From NCBI GenBank assembly GCA_014843695.1, contig CM026400.1, forward strand, positions 11,260,333 through 11,324,332: a stretch of 64,000 bases of DNA, given 5' to 3'. Made by a program: the position numbers and the translations under genes. The stretch is from Archivesica marissinica. Taxonomy: Eukaryota; Mollusca; Bivalvia; Venerida; Vesicomyidae. Numbering within the stretch: the stretch's first letter is position 1; every line of letters starts with the position of its first letter. Positions 1 through 12,490 of the stretch are shown here, piece by piece. The notes under the pieces were generated by a model that saw only the letters and a list, made by a program, of their open reading frames with translations, did no database searches and had not been told where the DNA came from.

Positions 1-130
1 CATATATATCCCACCTCCATAGATATTACTGGGACTACATGAGATTCTTGCCTTAATTATGAACATTGGTTTGGTTACTACATTGTCAATGTATGTCGTA
101 TTGGTTATGGCGTCATGAGGGAAGGGTTAA
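1..130 (+). mobile_element. right part of a TTAA-flanked MITE
   Basis: It ends with tgagggaaggg followed by TTAA at 127-130, the same end as the complete elements at 28405-29273, 36577-36967 and 60461-61013. CCC...GGG ends with a TTAA target are the hallmark of piggyBac-type elements. The left part lies outside the window. Confidence 0.6.
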
Positions 131-211
131 CAATGTTAATTGGATTGGATTTCCTTACTGCAAACCTTGTGTAATGCTTGTTTTGTAACGAAAATAATTG
201 TTTTTGAAATT

Positions 212-431
212 AAGTTTAAACTTTATTTATTTTACAACTTATATTAATCTCTCACTGGCGCGGATGAAAGTGATGCGGTCATTCGTGTGGGAGGAAACCG
301 GAGTACCCGGAGAAAACCCACCTGTCCGATCTGGCGACCACCGTACCATCTCACATATTTCTGGTCCGAGGATCGAACCCGGATTACATTGGTGAAAAGC
401 GAGCGCGCTAACCACTACGCTAATCGGACAT
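212..431 (-). mobile_element. SINE family A, near full length
   Basis: On the minus strand: a tRNA-like head (ccgattagcgtagtggttag, then ggttcgatcctcgg as box B), a body with gatcggacaggtgggttttc and cctcccacacgaatga, and a tail with aagttgtaaaataaa. At least eight copies occur in the window, the best at 9332-9600 and 27964-28212. Confidence 0.85.
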
Positions 432-529
432 TTTGAACAGGAATATGACTTCAATCTTTGTATGCTGGGTAAAATAAAGGCTATAAATAGTTCAAATAAT
501 TGAACTGTATCATTGCACTATCCTCCAAT

Positions 530-592
530 CTAAAATGACTAAGTCTTGAGGAGGCGTCTCTCATATGGGCAACCGGTAGCGCCGATAAAGAA
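530..592 (+). mobile_element. SINE family D, 3' fragment
   Basis: Contains gaggaggcgtctctcatatg and gcaaccggtagcgccgataa, the end of family D (complete at 8690-8910 and 63003-63228). Confidence 0.65.
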
Positions 593-604
593 ACATTAAC
601 ACTG

Positions 605-835
605 TTGAGTGGCTACGGTCGTTGACTTCAAATCACTTGCCACTCACCGCTGTAGATTCGATTGTTTCAGGTGAGGAAGCTATCCAGCTCGCTTGTGGAA
701 GGTCGGTGGTTCTGACTGTGTGCCCTTCCGTGCCTAAGATACGTCTGGGAGGGGCACCCATGGTCTTCCACCAAGAATAGCTGGAGTCGTCATATGACCC
801 AAGCTGCTGGTGCAACGGTAACCCCTCACCCAATA
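605..835 (+). mobile_element. SINE family F
   Basis: Head gagtggctacggtcgttgac (box A-like), central gcttgtggaaggtcggtggt, and end tcgtcatatgacccaagctg. Related copies lie at 2076-2720, 12465-12712, 36999-37235, 53535-53725 and 61765-61880. Confidence 0.75.
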
Positions 836-839
836 AAAC

Positions 840-1240
840 TTACAAGCGAACCACATGAACGTGTAAAAGCAAACCACATGAACGTGTAAAAGCAAACCAC
901 ATGAACGTGTAAAAGCGAACAACATGATCGTGTAAAAGCAAACAACATGATCGTGTACAAGCAAACAACATGATCGTGTAAAAGCGAACAACATGATCGT
1001 GTAAAAGCGAACCACATGAACGTGTAAAAGCGAACAACATGATCGTGTAAAAGCAAACAACATGATCGTGTACAAGCAAACAACATGATCGTGTAAAAGC
1101 GAACAACATGATCGTGTAAAAGCGAACAACATGATCGTGTAAAAGCGAACAACATGATCGTGTAAAAGCCAACAAAACGATCGTGTAAAAAGCGAACAAC
1201 ACGATCGTGTAAAAGCGAACAACACGATCGTGTAAATACG
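840..1240 (+). repeat. 23-bp array (cgtgtaaaagcgaacaacat core), about 17 units
   Basis: Starts directly at the 3' end of the family F SINE. Variants acatgaacg, acatgatcg and acacgatcg. Minus-strand ORFs here are repeat translations. Confidence 0.93.
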
Positions 1241-1532
1241 CACACATCAACCTCTCTTATGGCTTCCAAATTGTCTTTGAATGAGTCTATTATATTATAT
1301 TGCTGAACAGAAGTCTTGAAAGTTTATACAGTATATGAAGATGCTAAAAATTGAAAGTAAAATTTTGGGTTCCTATGTAAATAACCCCCCTCGTATAAAC
1401 AATGGTTTTTGTTTTTTGGTGCGTGTGTGTTCATCTGTGGGCAGGATACCCAAAAGAGTTGTTTGACTATTGATGGATTTTGATGTATCTTTGTGCTTAG
1501 CGTAAACATTATTTTACAATGATTGTGAAACA
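1241..1532. other. unassigned stretch
   Basis: AT-rich DNA without a convincing ORF, exon or repeat copy. Confidence 0.6.
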
Positions 1533-1699
1533 AGTTTTTACAACTTATTAATCTCTCACTGGCGCGGATGAAAGTGATGCGGTCATTCGTGTGGGAGGAA
1601 ACCGGAGTACCCGGAGAAAACCCACCTGTCCGATCTGGCGACCACCGTACCATCTCACATATTTCTGGTCCGAGGATCGAACCCGGATTACATTGGTGA
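1533..1699 (-). mobile_element. SINE family A, head-truncated
   Basis: Matches the copy at 212-431 almost base for base from the tail to box B, then breaks off at cattggtgag. The shared sequence is so similar that a recent insertion or duplication is likely. Confidence 0.8.
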
Positions 1700-1759
1700 G
1701 AATTTTTGTGTATATATATGTATAGGGAGAAATTGTAGGATTTTGAAAGAATTCGGTCA

Positions 1760-1822
1760 AAGCATGTTGTCAGGGTGGTCAGCGTGTTGTCAGGGTGGTC
1801 AGCGTGTTGTCAGGGTGGTCAG
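1760..1822 (+). repeat. 20-bp repeat (gtggtcagcgtgttgtcagg), three units
   Basis: Short tandem run; the sequence from 1823 to 2075 holds nothing I can assign. Confidence 0.85.
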
Positions 1823-2075
1823 CAAAGTGACCATGTGCCAAATACTAGGGTTTGCATCTCTCCAAGTGCTAATCACCCTTTGTTTGTTTTATATGACTGA
1901 TTTATATTTATTTCATTGACATGTACTTTGATAGCTATCATGTATCCTTTGCAGCTTGTGATACAACATGTATCCATTGTCTATGTAGTGAAATACGATT
2001 CCAATATGCGTAATTATAAACAAACAAAAATCCATACAGTCAAGGGATGCGAACCCTTTCTCACATAGGATAAGT

Positions 2076-2720
2076 TGTTACAGTCATTCACTTCAAATCA
2101 CTTGCCCCTCGCTACTGGGGGGGGGGGGGGTATCCACAGGCACAAGACACAACTTTATTTTATTTGCACTATGGTCATATAGCATGTTATTTTTATAAAC
2201 ATTACATACTATATGATCATAGGGCAACAAAAAATGTGTGTCTTGTCCCTGTGGGGGTATCGAATGTGAGGTAGCTATCCAGCTGACGTGCGGAGGGTTA
2301 GTGGTTCTCCCTGTGTGGGTATCGAATGTGAGGTGGCTGACTTGCAGAAGGTCAGTGGTTCTCCCTGTGGGGGTATCGAATGTGAGGTAGCTGACTTGCA
2401 GAAGGTCAGTGGTTCTCCCTGTGGGGGTATCGAATGTGAGGTAGCTATCCAGCTGACTTGCGGATGGTCAGTGGTTCTCCATGTGTGGGTATCGAATGTG
2501 AGGTAGCTATCCAGCTGACTTACGGATGGTCAGTGGTTCTCCCTGTGGGGGTATCGAATGTGAGGTAGCTATCCAGCTGACTTACGGATGGTCAGTGGTT
2601 CTCCCTGTGTATCCGTCTGTGCTTCTCCGAGCACCCGTGCCCGTAGTCATACTGAATACTCCACCATTAATACCAGGAGAGTTGTCCTATGACATAAGAT
2701 GTTGGTGGGGAATATAAACC
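2076..2720 (+). mobile_element. SINE family F with internally expanded body
   Basis: Head-like gttacagtcattcacttcaa and end-like gttgtcctatgacataagat enclose six to seven tandem copies of the central body (2240-2610), each with gtatcgaatgtgaggt and tcagtggttctcc. The other family F copies have this body once. Confidence 0.7.
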
Positions 2721-3106
2721 CTCGAAACAAACAAATTGTTTCTCAAAGCCTTCCTTTCCTAGAAAGCGCAAACCATGTTTTTCTCCATTAAGGAAGTGTG
2801 TTATTCAATGTGTACTTTAATCAATGGAAAAATATCACATTTACTGGGAAAATTGTCACAAGTAAAGTCTGTACTACTTTAGGATAAATCAATTTTTTAC
2901 TGTCTCTCCTGAGAATTCTTGACATTTAGCAGAATAAATGGTTTTGTTGGTTGGGGGGGGGGGGGCTTGTAATATTATTTCTCTCCTTGTCATTTATTGG
3001 TATTAGCAGTTGAGGTTGTTGGAACATGATTACCTGAAATTACCTCCCCTGATTAAGCAACCATTTTTTAATTACCTCCCTAGATTTAGCAAGTTCATCC
3101 TATACG
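2721..3106. other. unassigned stretch
   Basis: AT-rich, with a poly-G run near 2956; no ORF or exon supported. Confidence 0.6.
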
Positions 3107-5440
3107 GTATAGGCTATACCCAAGTCAATGCACACCTGTAGAACCAGTACAACATACACCCAAGTCTATACACACCTGTATAACTGGTACAACATACACC
3201 CAAGTCTATGCACACCTGTATAACCTGTACAACATATACCCAAGTCTATGCACACCTGTATAACCGGTACAACATACACCCAAGTCTATGCACACCTGTA
3301 TAACCTGTACAACATATACCCAAGTCTATGCACACCTGTATAACCTGTACAACATATACCCAAGTCTATACACACCTGTATAACCGGTACAACATACACC
3401 CAAGTCTATACACACCTGTATAACCTGTACAACATATACCCAAGTCTATGCACACCTGTATAACCGGTACAACATATACCCAAGTCTATGCACACCTGTA
3501 TAACTGGTACAACATATACCCAAGTCTATGCACACCTGTATAAGTGTACAACATATACCCAAGTCTATACACACCTGTATAACCTGTACAACATATACCC
3601 AAGTCTATACACACCTGTATAACTGGTACAACATATACCCAAGTCTATGCACACCTGTATAACCGGTACAACATATACCCAAGTCTATACACACCTGTAT
3701 AACTGGTACAACATATACCCAAGTCTATGCACACCTGTATAAGTGTACAACATATACCCAAGTCTATACACACCTGTATAACTGGTACAACATATACCCA
3801 AGTCTATGCACACCTGTATAAGTGTACAACATATACCCAAGTCTATACACACCTGTATAACTGGTACAACATACACCCAAGTCTATGCACACCTGTATAA
3901 CCAGTACAACATATACCCAAGTCTATGCACACCTGTATAACCGGTACAACATATACCCAAGTCTATGCACACCTGTATCACCTGTACAACATATACCCAA
4001 GTCTATACACACCTGTATAACCGGTACAACATACACCCAAGTCTATACACACCTGTATAACCTGTACAACATATACCCAAGTCTATGCACACCTGTATAA
4101 CCGGTACAACATATACCCAAGTCTATGCACACCTGTATAACTGGTACAACATATACCCAAGTCTATGCACACCTGTATAAGTGTACAACATATACCCAAG
4201 TCTATACACACCTGTATAACTGGTACAACATACACCCAAGTCTATGCACACCTGTATAACCAGTACAACATATACCCAAGTCTATGCACACCTGCATAAC
4301 CGGTACAACATATACCCAAGTCTATGCACACCTGTATAACCGGTACAACATATACCCAAGTCTATGCATACCTGTATAACCTGTACAACATATACCCAAG
4401 TCTATGCACACCTGTATAAGTGTACAACATATACCCAAGTCTATACACACCTGTATAACCTGTACAACATATACCCAAGTCTATGCACACCTGTATAACC
4501 TGTACAACATATACCCAATTCTATGCACACCTGTATAACCTGTACAACATACACCCAAGTCTATGCACACCTGTATAAGTGTACAACATACACCCAAGTC
4601 TATGCACACCTGTATAACCTGTACAACATATACCCAAGTCTATGCACACCTGTATAACCGGTACAACATATACCCAAGTCTATGCATACCTGTATAACCT
4701 GTACAACATATACCCAAGTCTATGCACACCTGTATAAGTGTACAACATATACCCAAGTCTATACACACCTGTATAACCTGTACAACATATACCCAAGTCT
4801 ATGCACACCTGTATAACCTGTACAACATATACCCAATTCTATGCACACCTGTATAACCTGTACAACATACACCCAAGTCTATGCACACCTGTATAAGTGT
4901 ACAACATACACCCAAGTCTATGCACACCTGTATAACCTGTACAACATATACCCAAGTCTATGCACACCTGTATAACCGGTACAACATATACCCAAGTCTA
5001 TGCATACCTGTATAACCTGTACAACATATACCCAAGTCTATGCACACCTGTATAACTGGTACAACATATACCCAAGTCTATGCATACCTGTATAACCTGT
5101 ACAACATATACCCACGTCTATGCACACCTGTATAACCTGTACAACATATACCCAAGTCTATGCACACCTGTATAACTGGTACAACATACACCCAAGTCTA
5201 TACACACCTGTATAACTGGTACAACATATACCCAAGTCTATGCACACCTGTTTAACCGGTACAACATACACCCAAGTCAATGCACACCTGTATAACCGGT
5301 ACAACATATACCCAAGTCAATGCACACCTGTGTAACCTGTACAACATATACCCAAGTCTATGCACACCTATTTAACCGGTACAACATACACCCAAGTCAA
5401 TGCACACCTGTATAACCGGTACAACATACACTAACTATAC
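3107..5440 (+). repeat. 40-bp array (cacacctgtataacctgtac core), about 58 units
   Basis: Units of 40 bp with a 37-bp form (tataagtgtacaac). Blocks of variants recur about 308 bp apart (compare 4425 and 4733), so there is a higher-order repeat. Confidence 0.95.
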
Positions 5441-6100
5441 ACACCTAACACAACTAAATCATCACATTGTTCATGACAACAAGCATCTAAATATTTATAA
5501 ATTATTGAAGGGAACAAACAACAGAGAAGCCAAGACCCAACATACCATAAATATTTATACCATGCCAAACTGTTGAGTCGAGTCAAAGAGGATGGGGGTA
5601 CCTATTATTAAATGCCAAAGTATGATGCAATGAGATGGGGGCGTAGGTGTATGAAACATTGATGCTAAGCATATTGGCTTTTATTCTCCTACTTACATGA
5701 CATACCTGTAGTTCGACCCTGAGCTGATTATGAAATAACTAGTGCAGTTCTGCTGTGTCAAACCGGTGGCTGTAGTGGGAGGTAGTCAGGGGCGTAACCT
5801 GGGCTTGATTTAAGTGTAGGCACCAATGGTATTGCGGGGGGTGTCCGGCAAATTTTGAAAAGTCTCTATATTGTGGTAGCTGCATTCTGAGGAATTTTAA
5901 GGCATGTGTTGCCGAGAAATAAGGAACATGTTTGAGCAGTTCTGAGAAAATCTTTTTTTATCAATTAAAAAGTAATGAAATATCGACTTATTTTTCATAT
6001 TCAATTCGCTGCTTATCAAGTTATCATGCACATCCACAGCCCCCCCCACCCCCATCACTCTTCATTTTTTATTGCATTTTTAAAAAAAAAAAAATTATGT
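5441..6100. other. unassigned stretch
   Basis: No supported exon. It contains CCCCCCAC-rich and poly-A tracts near 6035-6095 that lead into the next array. Confidence 0.6.
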
Positions 6101-6985
6101 GTTGGCATCTTGCTATTGTACCTATAGGTGAGCTACGCCGCTGTAAGTGTATAGCTAACACTTGCCCTTCATTTTTTTATTGCATTTTAAATTTTTGAAA
6201 ATAATGTGATGCATCTGGCTATGGTGCCTATTAGGGGAGCTACGCCGCTGTAAGTGTATAGCTAACACTTGCCCTTCATTTTTTTATTGCATTTTAAATT
6301 TTTGAAAATAATGTGATGCATCTGGCTATGGTGCCTATTAGGGGAGCTACGCCGCTGTAAGTGTATAGCTAACACTTGCCCTTCATTTTTTTTATTGCAT
6401 TTTAAATTTTTGAAAATAATGTGATGCATCTGGCTATGGTGCCTATTAGGGGAGCTACGCTGCTGTAAGTGTATAGCTAACACTTGCCCTTCATTTTTTT
6501 ATTGCATTTAAAAATTTTGAAAATAATGTGATGCATCTTGCTATAGTGCCTATAGGGGAGCTACGCCGCTGTAAGTGTATAGCTAACACTTGCCCTTCAT
6601 TTTTTTTATTGCATTTAAAAATTTTGAAAATAATGTGATGCATCTTGCTATAGTGCCTATAGGGGAGCTACGCCGCTGTAAGTGTATTACAAACACGTAC
6701 CCTTCATTTTTTTATTGCATTATAAATATTTTTGAAAACAATGTTTTGCATCTGGTTATATTGCCGTATAAGTGAGGTACGCCGCTGTAAGTGTATAACA
6801 AACACTTACCCTTTATTTATTTTATTTCATTTTAAATTTTTTGAAAATAATGTGATGCATCTGGCTATTGGGGAGCTACGCCACTGTAAGTGTATTACAA
6901 ACACTTACCCTTCATTTTTTTATATGATGCATCTGGCTATGGTGCCTATTTGGGAGCTACGCCGCTTGTAAGTGAACAACAAACA
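6101..6985 (+). repeat. about 107-bp satellite, 8 units
   Basis: Each unit holds gagctacgccgctgtaagtg, aacacttgcccttcattttt and gaaaataatgtgatgcatct. Units decay toward the right end. Possibly a tandem short interspersed element, but no tRNA-like head is visible. Confidence 0.88.
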
Positions 6986-7115
6986 CTGATTGATGTTGGC
7001 AAAGAACTATTGGGGAGTTGGGTGATTACTGTTACTAACTGTTAGTTGATCGTTATTATCCTATTTGTGTGTTGTCATAAGAGGTAGTAAGTAGTAGCAC
7101 ATGTTTGATGGTAGG

Positions 7116-7722
7116 AATATAGGTATATACATTGTACGGAATATAGGTGTATACATTGTACGGAATATAGGTGTATACATTGTACGGAATATAGGTGTAT
7201 ACATTGTACGGAATATAGGTGTATACATTGTACGGAATATAGGTGTATACATTGTACGGAATATAGGTGTATACATTGTACGGAATATAGGTGTATACAT
7301 TGTACGGAATATAGGTGTATACATTGTATGGAATATAGGTGTATACATTGTATGGAATATAGGTGTATACATTGTACGGAATATAGGTGTATACATTGTA
7401 CGGAATATAGGTGTATACATTGTACGGAATATAGGTGTATACATTGTACGGAATATAGGTGTATACATTGTACGGAATATAGGTGTATACATTGTACGGA
7501 ATATAGGTGTATACATTGTACGGAATATAGGTGTATACATTGTACGGAATATAGGTGTATACATTGTACGGAATATAGGTGTATACATTGTACGGAATAT
7601 AGGTGTATACATTGTACGGAATATAGGTGTATACATTGTACGGAATATAGGTGTATACATTGTATAGAATATAGGTGTATACATTGTATAGAATATAGGT
7701 GTATGCATTGTATAGAATATAG
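7116..7722 (+). repeat. 24-bp array (ggaatataggtgtatacatt core), about 25 units
   Basis: Very uniform; variants tatgg and tatag. Open on both strands because of the period of 24. Confidence 0.95.
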
Positions 7723-8015
7723 GTGTGTAAGGGGTTATGCTGTGTGTAAGGGGTTATGCTGTGTTTGAGGGGTTATGCTGTGTGCGTGGTTATGCTGTGT
7801 TTGAGAGGTTATGCTGCGTTTGAGGGGTTATGCTGTGTGCGTGGTTATGCTGTGTTTGAGAGGTTATGCTGCGTTTGAGGGGTATGCTGTGTGTAAGGGG
7901 TTATGCTGTGTGCGTGGTTATGCTGCATTTGAGGGGTTATGCTGCATTTGAGGGGTTATGCTGCGTTTGAGGGGTTATGCTGCATTTGAGAGGTTATGCT
8001 GCGTTTGAGAGGTTG
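7723..8015 (+). repeat. 19-bp array (ggggttatgctgtgtttga)
   Basis: About 15 imperfect units, with 15-bp short forms (ggttatgctgtgtgc). Confidence 0.9.
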
Positions 8016-8120
8016 AGAGAGCAAATGATTAAGTTAGATACAGGTTTTTTGTTTTTTAACCTTAGTACAGATTTAACTGTATATAATCCTATTTATAAAA
8101 TTGTATTTAAATGTTTTCAG

Positions 8121-8305
8121 GTTTCCCAAGCTTGGATGAATATTGAAATCTAGACTGGCTTCACGGCACTAGACTGGCTTCACGGCACTAGACTGGCTTC
8201 ACGGTATTAGACTGGCTTCACGGCACTAGACTGGCTTCACGGTATTAGACTGGCTTCACGGTACTAGGCTGGTTTCCACAGTATTAGACTGGTTTAACGT
8301 TGAAC
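8121..8305 (+). other. possible 5'UTR exon with 19-bp repeats
   Basis: An acceptor-like atgttttcag ends at 8120. The stretch then runs to the ATG at 8306, with an in-frame TAG at 8285-8287 just upstream. It contains about seven copies of a 19-bp unit (actggcttcacggcactag) from 8153 to 8292. If the acceptor is used, a minisatellite sits in the mRNA leader. No promoter or upstream first exon could be identified. Confidence 0.35.
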
Positions 8306-8631
8306 ATGAAGCAGAGAAACATGGAACGGACAGAGTCCGAGTCGGAAGTGGAGCAGCACCGACAACTGGAATACGACAATCAGTCTCACATCACGCGCAT
8401 ACTGTCGCAGCTACACAAAATGCACAAGCGGGACCAGTTCTGCGATGTAAAATTGATTGTCGGGGACCACGAGACGTGTATACATCGAGCCGTCCTGGCA
8501 TCGGCAAGCAATTTCTTCTTCAAGATGTTTGAGAAGGGACTTGAAGATGACAAGAATCAGGCTATGTTCAAGTTGAAGGACGTACGCTGGGACGAGTTCA
8601 AGTATCTCCTACACTACATATACACTGGCAG
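8306..8631 (+). CDS. IVNS1ABP: IVNS1ABP-like exon 1: start and BTB domain
   Basis: Codes residues 1-108 plus two bases of codon 109. The ATG at 8306 is chosen because an in-frame stop lies 19 bases upstream and the BTB fold starts about 30 residues later. A second ATG is at codon 6. BTB landmarks are visible: HKRDQFCDVKLIVG (40-53), the HRAVLASASNFF segment (60-71) and LLHYIYTG (101-108). BTB domains mediate dimerisation and, in KLHL proteins, CUL3 binding. The reading frame stays open past the donor to 8845, but that part is intron and SINE sequence; the donor ggcag/gttagt is supported by the exact join to exon 2. Confidence 0.9.
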
Positions 8632-8689
8632 GTTAGTTGTCCGGCTGCAAGGCCGCTATAAATTAATTGATGATCAACGATGGTGTTCG

Positions 8690-8910
8690 ATCCCCCGTCT
8701 GACCCTAAATAAAATTAACAGTCTTTCAGATGGGACGTTAAACCGAGGTCTCATGTCGGTGCTTTACACTGTGCCCGTAAAAGAACCAGAGGAGATTCTG
8801 GAATGGGTCTCTGTCTGTATCATTGCACTATCCTCCAAAATCTAAAATAACTAATCTCTTCAGGAGGCGTCGCTCATATGGGCAACCGGTAGCGACGATA
8901 AATAAACTTT
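8690..8910 (+). mobile_element. SINE family D, 60 bases after the exon 1 donor
   Basis: Box B-like ggtgttcgatcccccgtctg, body cagtctttcagatgggacgt and end cgctcatatgggcaaccggt. Because it follows the donor so closely and stays open, the BTB frame runs falsely on to 8845. Confidence 0.75.
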
Positions 8911-8978
8911 AAAAAAACAACAAAAGATGGTGAATACATTTTTTTTTTTCAAAAATGCCGCTATTTGAATACAAATGA

Positions 8979-9253
8979 TGTTTAAACTTTATTTAAAGTG
9001 TGAAAGCGTATATGTGGTCATTCATGTGGGAGGAAACCGGAGTACCCGGGGAAAACCCACCTGTCTGATCTGGCGACCACCGTACGGCTGGTGTGAACAA
9101 ATATTTAGGATCTACTGTTAGTTTGTTGTTTTTTTTAAAACTTTGTTTAGTTTACAACTATTGCGAAGCAAGTTCTAACAACTTATGTTAATCACACCCG
9201 TTGGCGCGGATGAAAGCGTATATATGTGGTCATTCGTGTGGGAGGAAACCGAA
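8979..9253 (-). mobile_element. two truncated SINE family A copies
   Basis: 8979-9088 and 9143-9253 each repeat the tail and the cacacgaatgacca region in minus orientation, and both lack the tRNA-like head. Confidence 0.7.
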
Positions 9254-9331
9254 GCTGAAAAACTGACGACAATTGGCGACATTCTACAAAATAATGAAGT
9301 TTACAAGAATGGACACCATTTTTAAACAACT

Positions 9332-9600
9332 GGCTGTCCGATTAGCGCAGTGGTTAGCGCGTTCGCATCTCGCTAATGCAACCCGGGTTCGATCCTCGGA
9401 CTGGGTAGTATGTGAAATGGTACGGTTGTCGCCAGATCGGACAGGTGAGTTTTTCTCTGGTTTCCTCTCACACGAATGACCATTTTTACGGTGTATCAGG
9501 CTCTCATTCGCGCCAACAAGGTGATTAATATAAGTTGTTAAAACTTGCTTCGCAATCGTTGTAAAATAAATAGAGTTTTAAACTTAAAACAAAATACAAT
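9332..9600 (+). mobile_element. SINE family A, full length
   Basis: Head gtccgattagcgcagtggtt, box B gggttcgatcctcgg, body gccagatcggacaggtgag, tail gttaaaacttgcttcgcaat then gtaaaataaatagag. Compare 27964-28212. Confidence 0.85.
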
Positions 9601-10422
9601 AACAAAATATTTCACGTTTATTTCAATCTCGATCTGTCCAAAATTGAAAATAGTTTTTAAAATCATCTTTGATATTATGTAAATGAACATTAGTTGCAAG
9701 TCATTGCAATGCAGTCTTGCGTAGATCTAGGTTAGATAGGCAGCAGTTTTAGTGATAAATTATCCAAAAATGTAAATCAGTTTATTCACCAAATTTGTTT
9801 TATTGTCGAGTTTTATTGCCATACACAGGGACCTGTGTCTGATTTATTTTATCTGCGCCAGTTCTGTCGCCAATTGGAAAAAACGGAGCCAACTTGAAAA
9901 CCTTGGAGCCCACAACTAAAATTCATATAGTTCACAGATCTTGAAGCCATGTATTTAACAAAGCATGTTGTGCCCCCCCAAAAAAAAAGTTAGCGCCAGT
10001 ATTTTTTGTCGCAATTGGCACCATTGGCGACCGACAGCGGGAACCCTCATACATTAGTATGTATTTATTGTATCGGGGGAGACGTATTGTTTTTGCCATG
10101 GACGTCCGTCTGTCCGCTTTACCGTATCCACGTTTGTTCTCCATAACCCATTGTTGGAGTTTCATCAAGCATCGGTATTGTAACCCCGTTCCGGTTCGAT
10201 GATTCTTTGTGGATGTACGGCCATTTGAGCATTTTTATAACACAGCGCTTGTCAGCGCTTCATCGAATACCTGACCGAATATTCAAATCCTATTTCGGAG
10301 TATTTAATACAAAAACATAAAAAAATAACAAATTATTTTCAGTATTTTTTATTATTGGTTATTTCTAGTTATTTCAATCCATAAAGTGTCCACTGATTCG
10401 CACATTCTCCTCGGGTGTTTGT
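9601..10422. other. unassigned stretch of intron 1
   Basis: No exon or ORF of interest. It has diverged repeat-like sequence around gcgccagtattttttgtcgc (9992), which recurs near 23224, so an unnamed dispersed repeat is probably present. Confidence 0.55.
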
Positions 10423-10642
10423 TTAACCCATTCAACCCCAAGTAACTGACATGGACTGCTGCATGATATTCTTAGACCAATAAATGAATAAGAAAATTAC
10501 ATTCGGACCAGTTCATTTATCAAGATGGGTAATTTTGTCTAAAATTAATAATTATTACTGGCAAAAAAGTGCAGATCCTGATGATCTGGATCTACACTTT
10601 TTCATAAGCCTATTTAGAGGCCTGTGGGGTTGAAAGGGTTAA
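10423..10642. mobile_element. TTAA-flanked MITE (212 bp)
   Basis: TTAA at 10423-10426 and 10639-10642 enclose cccattcaacccc... and ...gtggggttgaaaggg. The interior holds a hairpin, gtgcagatcctgatgatctg followed by its near complement. CCC/GGG ends with TTAA indicate a piggyBac-type non-autonomous element. Confidence 0.75.
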
Positions 10643-11335
10643 ATGAGAAAACTTGGCCACCTGTTCCCAATCTTGCGCGTTAAACACACGTGTAGCGGTG
10701 AATAGAGGTCATGTCATGTTGGACAAAATTAGGATTTGTTGTGAAATATTCAGCGAATTTTCAAATAGTACTTTCGAATATTCAAATGCCATTTAGCTAT
10801 TGGGTCCCATCCCTAGTTTTTACCAAGCTTGTCGGGAAGCACCAGTATGATATCTAGTTGTGTAATCGCGTTCAGTTGGATGATTCTGGCGGATATATAC
10901 TGGTACCTCGTGTTCTCAATGGGCCCATATTCTCGAGGTAAAATAGTCGGACAAGATAAATTGAAATGTTAAATGCATTTGAATTACATGTCTTGCCTGG
11001 TAACGAATAACCTCTGGCATAGTGTCGTGACGACTGCAAACTAAGATATTCCAAAGTTTGTGTAGTCGAGCTCGCTTGCCCTTCCGACCAACTCTTTTAT
11101 CGTCTTCGGAATGTCTTCCTACCTAATAGAGTCCTGTCATTAATTTGCTGATAAATATTTATACCACATGAACAAACTGTCTATGATACTCTGCCTGTCA
11201 TCTTGTCATCAATGGTACAGGAGAAATCAATGTCGTTACTGAGCCCGATTGTATTGATGTTAAATCTCTGATGTTCAAGACAACGGAATCAGGGTAGGAT
11301 ACAGGGAACATTAATGAATCTGGACAATCTATAGA
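10643..11335. other. unassigned stretch of intron 1
   Basis: No recognisable gene, exon or repeat; a short ORF at 10872-11054 has no features. Confidence 0.55.
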
Positions 11336-11339
11336 TACA

Positions 11340-12490
11340 GTCAAACCGGTACCTCCTTGGCTCGGAGTGGTTACGGTCGTATACAGTCAAACCGGTACCT
11401 CCTTGGCTCGGAGTGGTTACGGTCGTATACAGTCAAACCGGTACCTCCTTGGCTCGTAGTGGTTACGGTCGTATACAGTCAAACCTGTACCTCCTTGGCT
11501 CGGAGTGGTTACGGTTGTATACGGTCAAACGGTACCTCCTTGGCTAGGAGTAGTTACGGTCGTATACAGTCAAACCGGTACCTCCTTGGCACGGAGTGGT
11601 TACTGTCGTATACAGTCAAACCGGTACCTCCTTGGCTCGGAGTGGTTACGGTCGTATACACAGTCAAACCGGTACCTCCTTGGCTCGGAGTGGTTACAGT
11701 CGTATACAGTCAACCGGTACCTCCTTGGCTCGGAGTGGTTACGGTCGTATACAGTCAAACCGGTACCTCCTTGGCTCGGAGTGGTTACGGTCGTATACAC
11801 AGTCAAACCGGTACCTCCTTGGCTCGGAGTGGTTACGGTCGTATACAGTCAAACCGGTACCTCCTTGGCTCGGAGTGGTTACGGTCGTATACAGTCAAAC
11901 CGGTACCTCCTTGGCTCGGAGTGGTTACTGTCGTATACAGTCAAACCGGTACCTCCTTGGCTCGGAGTGGTTACGGTCGTATACAGTCAAACCGGTACCT
12001 CCTTGGCTCGGAGTGGTTACGGTCGTATACAGTCAAACCGGTACCTCCTTGGCTCGTAGTGGTTACGGTCGTATACAGTCAAACCTGTACCTCCTTGGCT
12101 CGGAGTGGTTACGGTTGTATACGGTCAAACGGTACCTCCTTGGCTAGGAGTAGTTACGGTCGTATACAGTCAAACCGGTACCTCCTTGGCACGGAGTGGT
12201 TACTGTCGTATACAGTCAAACCGGTACCTCCTTGGCTCGGAGTGGTTACGGTCGTATACACAGTCAAACCGGTACCTCCTTGGCTCGGAGTGGTTACGGT
12301 CGTATACAGTCAAACCGGTACCTCCTTGGCTCGGCGTGATTACGGTCGTATACAGTCAAACCGGTACCTCCTTGGCACGGAGTGGTTACTGTCGTATACA
12401 GTCAAACCGGTACCTCCTTGGCTCGGAATTGTTACGGTCGTATACAGTCAAACCGGTACCTCCTTGGCTCGGAGTGGTTACGGTCGTTGA
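11340..12490 (+). repeat. 46-bp array growing from a SINE F head, about 25 units
   Basis: Unit core: accggtacctccttggctcg, ggagtggttacggtcgtata. The last unit passes straight into the SINE at 12465 whose head reads gagtggttacggtcgttgac. A block of variants at about 11451-11600 recurs exactly 600 bp later. Confidence 0.92.

Noticed and set aside
198..454. Small ORFs on both strands
   Set aside because: Both run through a SINE A copy.
3107..5440. CRISPR-like regular repeats
   Set aside because: No unique spacers, units are contiguous, and the genome is an animal one; the same holds for all other arrays here.
7061..7768. Repeat proteins on both strands (215 and 188 codons)
   Set aside because: 24-bp array, open in both directions by period only.
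8632..8845. Continuation of the BTB reading frame past exon 1
   Set aside because: Donor at 8631/8632 joins exactly to exon 2, and the extra part is intron plus a SINE D copy.
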